Of a stretch of 64,000 bases of DNA, positions 59,597 to 64,000 are shown in pieces. A program made the translations under genes and the position numbers. Numbering within the stretch: position 1 is the stretch's first letter; every line of letters starts with the position of its first letter. The notes beneath the pieces are model-generated. The model did no database searches and was not told where the DNA came from. It saw only the letters and a list, made by a program, of their open reading frames with translations. This stretch comes from Gammaproteobacteria bacterium (lineage in GTDB: Bacteria; Pseudomonadota; Gammaproteobacteria; Xanthomonadales; SZUA-36): the NCBI GenBank assembly GCA_030428105.1, contig JAUIBE010000007.1:61001-125000 (forward strand), read 5' to 3'.

Positions 59597-61852
59597 ATGT
59601 CAACCTACCGAACGACCTTTTCAGTCAAGAGATTGTGGATCATCCTCAGCACCAGCATGCTGGTGATGTTCTCGGTTCTGCTGTACTACGGCAATGAGAT
59701 CTACCAACAGGCGCCACCAATACCCGAGCAGGTTGTCACCGACACCGGCGGTGTAATTTTCACAGGTGACGACATCCGCCGAGGCCAGAATGTTTGGCAG
59801 TCGCTGGGCGGCATGCAACAGGGCTCAATTTGGGGCCATGGCAGCTACCTGGCGCCGGACTGGAGCGCAGACTGGTTGCGTCGAGAAGCCGAGGCCCTTT
59901 TGGAGGTTACTTCGGGTGCTTCGCAGGTGGACGAGGCCACCGAGTTGAATCGCATCCAGATGCGTGAGGAATTGCGTGAAAACCGCTACCAGGACTCAAC
60001 CCAGACCCTGACCATTTCGCCCGGGCGCGCTCAAGCCATTGAGCAGGTTTCCGCCCACTACAAGGCCCTTTTCCAGGGCAATGGCGAAGCAGCGCTGGCG
60101 CTGCGCGAAAACTACGCCTTCCCACTGCATTCAACGGTCAGCGACGAGGACTTCCACGCCTTGTCAGCGTTCTTCTTCTGGACATCGTGGGCAGCGGTGA
60201 CGAACCGACCCGACGACGATATTAGCTACACCAGTAACTGGCCACATGACCCGCTGGTAGGCAATACCCCTACCGCATCGCTGTTCATGTGGAGCTTTAT
60301 TTCCGTCGTGCTGCTGCTCGGTGGTATTGGTGCGTTGGTCTGGTACTACGCGCGCCAGTACGATGTCTGGCGCAGGGACCTGGAGCCTGAAGGAGGCTTC
60401 GCACGCACCGATATCCTGGCGGATGTGGTGATTACTCCATCGATGCGCGCTACCGCCAAGTACTTCATGGTGGTTATCGCCCTGTTCACGGTGCAAATTC
60501 TGCTGGGCATCCTGACCGCGCACTACCAGGTAGAAGGACAAGGCCTGTACGGTTTGCCCTTTGTCGATTACCTGCCTTATTCGATTAGCCGAACCTGGCA
60601 TACCCAACTGGCGGTATTGTGGATTGCCACCTCGTGGCTGGCGGCGGGGCTCTATTTCGCGCCCCTGCTCTCGGGCCATGAACCAAAGTTCCAGCGCTTT
60701 GGTGTCAACTTCCTGTTCTTCAGTTTGTTGATTATCGTGGTGGGATCGTTCACCGGGCAATGGCTGGCCGTGCATGGCCACATCAGCGACGGAGCGACAA
60801 ACTTCTGGCTGGGACACCAGGGCTACGAGTATGTCGACCTGGGCCGTTTCTGGCAGATCTACCTGCTGGTTGGCCTGTTCCTGTGGGTGGGGCTCATGCT
60901 GCGAGCCCTGTGGCCGCTGTTCAAGGACAAGGTCAACAACACTTCACTGCTGTTCCTGGTGGTGGTTTCCACCATAACCATCGGCCTTTTGTACGGCGCC
61001 GGCTTGATGTGGGGCCAGAATACGCACATCAGCGTGATGGAATACTGGCGCTGGTGGGTTGTGCACCTGTGGGTAGAGGGCATCTTCGAGGTCTTCGCCA
61101 CCGCAATTATTGCCACCGTGTTCGTGCGCATGGGGCTGCTGAGGCTGTCAGTGGCCACTGTTTCGGTGTTGTTCGCCACTATTATCTTTCTCGGGGGCGG
61201 GGTGCTGGGCACCTTCCACCATCTCTACTTCAGCGGAACGCCTATTGCCGTCATGGCCCTGGGCGCCACCTTCTCGGCGCTGGAAGTGGTGCCTCTGATG
61301 GTGGTGGGCTTCGAGGCCTATAACCATGCCAAGATGGAAGGCCAGGCGATGTGGGAAGAGGCCTATCACTGGCCGTTCATGTTCTTCGCCGCAGTGCTGG
61401 TCTGGAACATGGTAGGCGCGGGCCTGTTCGGCTTCCTGATCAACCCACCGATTTCGCTGTACTTCATGCAGGGGCTCAACACCACCGCTAACCACGGCCA
61501 TGCCGCGCTGTTTGGCGTTTATGGCTTCCTTGGTATGGGCTTGATGTTGTTCTGCCTGCGCGGGCTGACTGATGTACGCAGGTGGAACCAGAAGCTGCTT
61601 CGCGTTTCGTTCTGGTCGCTTAACATTGGCCTTGCGATGATGACCTTTCTGTCACTGCTGCCCCAAGGCTTGTGGCAAACCTATGTGAGCATCAATGACC
61701 ACTATGCAGCGGCGCGCTCCGCCGAGTTCATGCACAGCCCGATGATGGAAGGGCTGGTATGGGCCCGCGTCCCGGGCGACGTGGTGTTTGCCGTCGGCAT
61801 CTTTGCTTTCGTCATGTTCGCCTGGCAGGCTTTTCGACCCCGCAAGGCCTGA
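59597..61852 (+). CDS. norB: Quinol-dependent nitric oxide reductase (qNOR)
   Basis: 751 aa from the ATG at 59597 with GGGAG upstream. The long N-terminal extension (DDIRRGQNVWQSLGGMQQGSIWGHGSYLAPDWSADWL) is the qNOR hallmark, fusing a NorC-like periplasmic part to the NorB-like core of about 12 helices. Heme and FeB ligands are visible: His in SRTWHTQLAV, the HH pair in GTFHHLYFSGTP, and His in TANHGHAALFGVYG; Glu in EGIFEVFATAI. Reduces 2 NO to N2O with quinol in the inner membrane. Used for detoxification or denitrification; no norC, norD or norQ here. Confidence 0.95.
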   Translation: MSTYRTTFSVKRLWIILSTSMLVMFSVLLYYGNEIYQQAPPIPEQVVTDTGGVIFTGDDIRRGQNVWQSLGGMQQGSIWGHGSYLAPDWSADWLRREAEALLEVTSGASQVDEATELNRIQMREELRENRYQDSTQTLTISPGRAQAIEQVSAHYKALFQGNGEAALALRENYAFPLHSTVSDEDFHALSAFFFWTSWAAVTNRPDDDISYTSNWPHDPLVGNTPTASLFMWSFISVVLLLGGIGALVWYYARQYDVWRRDLEPEGGFARTDILADVVITPSMRATAKYFMVVIALFTVQILLGILTAHYQVEGQGLYGLPFVDYLPYSISRTWHTQLAVLWIATSWLAAGLYFAPLLSGHEPKFQRFGVNFLFFSLLIIVVGSFTGQWLAVHGHISDGATNFWLGHQGYEYVDLGRFWQIYLLVGLFLWVGLMLRALWPLFKDKVNNTSLLFLVVVSTITIGLLYGAGLMWGQNTHISVMEYWRWWVVHLWVEGIFEVFATAIIATVFVRMGLLRLSVATVSVLFATIIFLGGGVLGTFHHLYFSGTPIAVMALGATFSALEVVPLMVVGFEAYNHAKMEGQAMWEEAYHWPFMFFAAVLVWNMVGAGLFGFLINPPISLYFMQGLNTTANHGHAALFGVYGFLGMGLMLFCLRGLTDVRRWNQKLLRVSFWSLNIGLAMMTFLSLLPQGLWQTYVSINDHYAAARSAEFMHSPMMEGLVWARVPGDVVFAVGIFAFVMFAWQAFRPRKA

Positions 61853-61867
61853 AGTGGCAAGCAATTG

Positions 61868-61897
61868 AAAAAAAGCCCCGCGCAGCTGCGCGGGGCT
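61868..61897. terminator. Bidirectional terminator, perfect 12-bp stem
   Basis: AGCCCCGCGCAG and its exact complement adjacent (61874-61897), flanked by an A7 tract that becomes a T-tract on the minus strand. Serves the convergent qNOR and lipoprotein genes. Confidence 0.88.
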
Positions 61898-61922
61898 CTC
61901 AATTACAGCGGAATGTTGTTTA

Positions 61923-62375
61923 CTACTTGAGCTTCAGCTGGGTCTTCTTGCCGTCGGCCAGGAACCTGGTCATGTCCTTGGCCGCACTGTCGAACTGCTT
62001 GGTCATGCGGCTGAAATCCGACCAGGAATCCACCGACCGCGCCTGGTAAACCAACTCTTGCTGGTCCAGCATGAACGCCTGTCGGACAAACAATTCACCA
62101 TCGTGTTGCTCGAGCAGATCGTTGAATGCGGATTTCTCGGTTCCTTCCAGGTCGATCACCTGGTCCTCCGAAACAACGCCTTCGGTCTTGCGCGTAAACA
62201 CCTGCACATCGGACACGTTGTAAATGGCATCCCTGTAAACCACCGTCTTGCTGGCGGTCATGACCTTGGTTCCGCCGCAAGCAGTTACGACCAGGGCGAT
62301 GGACACAGCCAGCAGCCATGTGCTGGCGACCCGTGCTGCAGCCGGTTGGTAAGTCCGTTGCAAAATTTGCCTCAT
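61923..62375 (-). CDS. Small lipoprotein of unknown function
   Basis: 150 aa from the ATG at 62375 with GGGAGA upstream; further in-frame upstream sequence overlaps the divergent amidohydrolase gene start and has no signal peptide at its end. Lipobox VVTACG. The mature part (SKTVVYRDAIYNVSDVQVFTR .. MTKQFDSAAKDMTRFL) has no recognised domain and is mostly helical toward the C-terminus. Not identified. It diverges from a secreted amidohydrolase gene across 117 bp. Confidence 0.75.
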   Translation of the reverse strand: MRQILQRTYQPAAARVASTWLLAVSIALVVTACGGTKVMTASKTVVYRDAIYNVSDVQVFTRKTEGVVSEDQVIDLEGTEKSAFNDLLEQHDGELFVRQAFMLDQQELVYQARSVDSWSDFSRMTKQFDSAAKDMTRFLADGKKTQLKLK

Positions 62376-62492
62376 GTTTTCTCCCGGTTTTCGAGCCGTT
62401 TTGGTTTTGCCATTATGAGTACGCATTATGACGCGATATTGAATTGTAAACTTACACTCCGGCGACGCAAAAGTGACTGAGGAGAAACCGAA

Positions 62493-63854
62493 GTGAAATG
62501 CACCGCGAATTCCAGGCTGATCTACCTCGTAACCCTTATTGCATGCCTTGTGTGCAGTGGCCCTGCGTGGGCGCAAGCGCAAGCGGACTTATCAAGGATA
62601 CTGTTCACCAATGTCCACGTATTTGACGGCGTGAACGAAGAACGCATGGAAAACGCCAGTGTGCTGGTTGAAAACAACCTCATCAAGGCCATCTCCCGCG
62701 ACGAACTGGATGCAGAGGGGGCGACCATCGTGGATGGAAAAGGCGGCACCTTGATGCCGGGCCTGATCGACATGCACTGGCACTCAGCCTACGCCAACAT
62801 CCCGATGGCGGTCGGACTCAACAGCGACCACGCCTACCACTTGTTGATCGGTGCTAAAGGAAACACCGATGCGTTGTTGCGCGGATTCACAACGGTTCGC
62901 GACGTGGGTGGAAACGTTTTTTCCCTGGCCAAGCTGACCGATGCCGGCATGTACGATGGGCCACGCATCTTTCCTTCAGGGCCAGCGATTAGCCAGACTT
63001 CCGGGCACACCGATTTTCGTCCTGCGACTGCAATCCCCGCGGATCCGGACATGCCGCTGGTTTACATGGAGCGTGTTGGCCATGTGATGGTGGCCGACGG
63101 CGTGCCCGACGTCCTAAAGCGTACCCGCGAAGCCCTGAGGATGGGTGCCACCCAGATCAAGATCAACTCAGGAGGCGGTGTATCCTCCTCGTTCGATCCG
63201 CTGGATGTAACCCAGTTCACGCTTGAAGAAACGATCGCTGCAGTCCAGGCCGCCGCTGACTGGAATACCTACGTGGCGACACATACGTTCACCGATGAGG
63301 CAACGCGGCGGGCGCTGGAGGCCGGCGTAATGAGCATCGAGCATGGTCACCTGTTGAGCGAAGATACCTTGCGGCTCATGAAGGACAAGGGCGCCTTCCT
63401 CAGCATGCAGCCCATTCTCGATGACGAAGATGCCATTCAGTTTCCCGAAGGCTCTTTCAGCCGTCAGAAGTACATCCAGGTGACGGAGGGAACCGACCGG
63501 GTGTACCAACTGGTGCGAGAAATAGGCGTCAAGACAGTATTTGGCACTGACACGCTGTTCGACCCTGCTTTGGCTGCAAAGCAGGGTAAACAGCTGGCCA
63601 AGCTGGGCCGGTGGTTCACCCCGGTGGAAGTACTACGCCAGGCTACCTCCACCGCGGCAGAGCTGTTGGCGCTGTCCGGCCCGCGATCTCCCTACCAGGA
63701 AGGCACGCTTGGCGTGGTTGAAGTTGGCGCGTATGCAGACCTGATCCTGGTGGAAGGGAACCCGCTGGAAGACCTGGACCTGGTCGCCGACCCGCAATCG
63801 AACTTTGTGGTCATCATGAAGGACGGCAAGATCTACAAGAACACACTTCAGTAG
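62493..63854 (+). CDS. Secreted imidazolonepropionase/prolidase-like amidohydrolase
   Basis: 453 aa with a GTG start preceded by GAGGAG. Signal peptide (CSGPAWAQAQ). Complete metal site: MPGLIDMHWHSAYAN, the bridging Lys in ATQIKINSGGG, His in VATHTFTD, His in MSIEHGHLL and Asp in TVFGTDTLF; closes with GTLGVVEVGAYADLILVEGNPLEDL. This pattern matches amidohydrolases that cleave C-terminal or acyl-proline peptides (Sgx9260-like). Substrate unproven. The right-edge rRNA operon terminator lies 14 bp after its stop. Confidence 0.9.
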   Translation: MKCTANSRLIYLVTLIACLVCSGPAWAQAQADLSRILFTNVHVFDGVNEERMENASVLVENNLIKAISRDELDAEGATIVDGKGGTLMPGLIDMHWHSAYANIPMAVGLNSDHAYHLLIGAKGNTDALLRGFTTVRDVGGNVFSLAKLTDAGMYDGPRIFPSGPAISQTSGHTDFRPATAIPADPDMPLVYMERVGHVMVADGVPDVLKRTREALRMGATQIKINSGGGVSSSFDPLDVTQFTLEETIAAVQAAADWNTYVATHTFTDEATRRALEAGVMSIEHGHLLSEDTLRLMKDKGAFLSMQPILDDEDAIQFPEGSFSRQKYIQVTEGTDRVYQLVREIGVKTVFGTDTLFDPALAAKQGKQLAKLGRWFTPVEVLRQATSTAAELLALSGPRSPYQEGTLGVVEVGAYADLILVEGNPLEDLDLVADPQSNFVVIMKDGKIYKNTLQ

Positions 63855-63865
63855 CTTTTCCAGGA

Positions 63866-63903
63866 ACAAAAAAAAGCCCCGCTGCTTTCGCAACGGGGCT
63901 TTT
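63866..63903. terminator. Terminator shared by the amidohydrolase gene and the rRNA operon
   Basis: AAAAGCCCCG / CGGGGCTTTT stem. The minus strand ends in a T8-type run, as expected for the rRNA operon entering from the right; the plus strand ends in TTTTCATTTT. Confidence 0.88.
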
Positions 63904-63910
63904 CATTTTG

Positions 63911-64000
63911 ATGCCTGGCAGTGACCTACTCTCACACGGCTAATGCCGCACTACCATCGGCGATGCATCGTTTCACTTCTGAGTTCGGGATGGGATCAGG
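63911..64000 (-). rRNA. rrf: 5S ribosomal RNA (3' part; 5' end beyond window)
   Basis: The reverse complement reads CCGAACTCAGAAGTGAAACG, then GCCGATGGTAGTGCGG and GAGAGTAGGTCACTGCCAGG, the conserved core and 3' end of bacterial 5S rRNA. About 90 nt are present. 23S and 16S should lie to the right. Confidence 0.97.

Overview
The window comes from a GC-rich, Gram-negative heterotroph, most likely a marine or aquatic gammaproteobacterium near the Xanthomonadales/Woeseiaceae. That placement is inference. It rests on many TonB receptors, lipoproteins and OmpA proteins, a FecI/FecR system, a TRAP transporter, a type IV pilin, quinol nitric oxide reductase, an IPTL-CTERM tail and proteins ending in a '..GFE' tag. 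No phage, insertion sequence, tRNA or CRISPR array was seen. The right edge enters a leftward rRNA operon (3' part of 5S rRNA).

Left part (1-25 kb), mainly envelope genes. A Fur-controlled ferric-iron binding protein (partial) is followed by an ArsR/SRPBCC pair. A cyanophycin-synthetase-like Mur ligase with an eroded ATP-grasp region overlaps a large beta-propeller lipoprotein. Next come a two-gene Gram-negative sortase module (class D-like sortase plus a small acidic MPKTA substrate), an OmpA lipoprotein, a META-domain lipoprotein, an OmpA protein with C-terminal Ig-like domains, a PuuB-like oxidase, a secreted alpha/beta hydrolase, a 1788-residue DUF11 repeat protein with an IPTL-CTERM tail, and a type IV pilin behind a sigma-54-type promoter.

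Middle (21.6-33.6 kb). An operon of a TPR protein and two secreted amidohydrolases (one without metal ligands) diverges from a TonB receptor. That receptor converges on a FecI/FecR/TonB operon whose receptor is its paralogue with an added signalling domain. A secreted Cys-rich protein with five exact-length 84-nt repeats follows.

Right part (33.6-59.4 kb), a catabolic island. It holds kdgK-eda, an AhpD-like protein, 2-oxoacid dehydrogenase E1/E2 genes without E3, three secreted amidohydrolases with a membrane-anchored RidA-like protein, a TonB receptor, a sodium symporter, an MFS carrier, a complete TRAP transporter, an OsmC protein, an M24/creatinase-fold protein, an aldehyde dehydrogenase, a LacI-family regulator and a HIBADH-family dehydrogenase. 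Five near-identical TGCAAACG-type palindromes lie in front of five separate units, usually just downstream of a recognisable -10 box, and define a probable LacI regulon. I see this as the best candidate for an undescribed catabolic system; the substrate cannot be read from the sequence.

Right end. A quinol-dependent NO reductase behind an FNR/DNR-type box centred about -41.5, a small lipoprotein, a further secreted amidohydrolase and the end of the rRNA operon.
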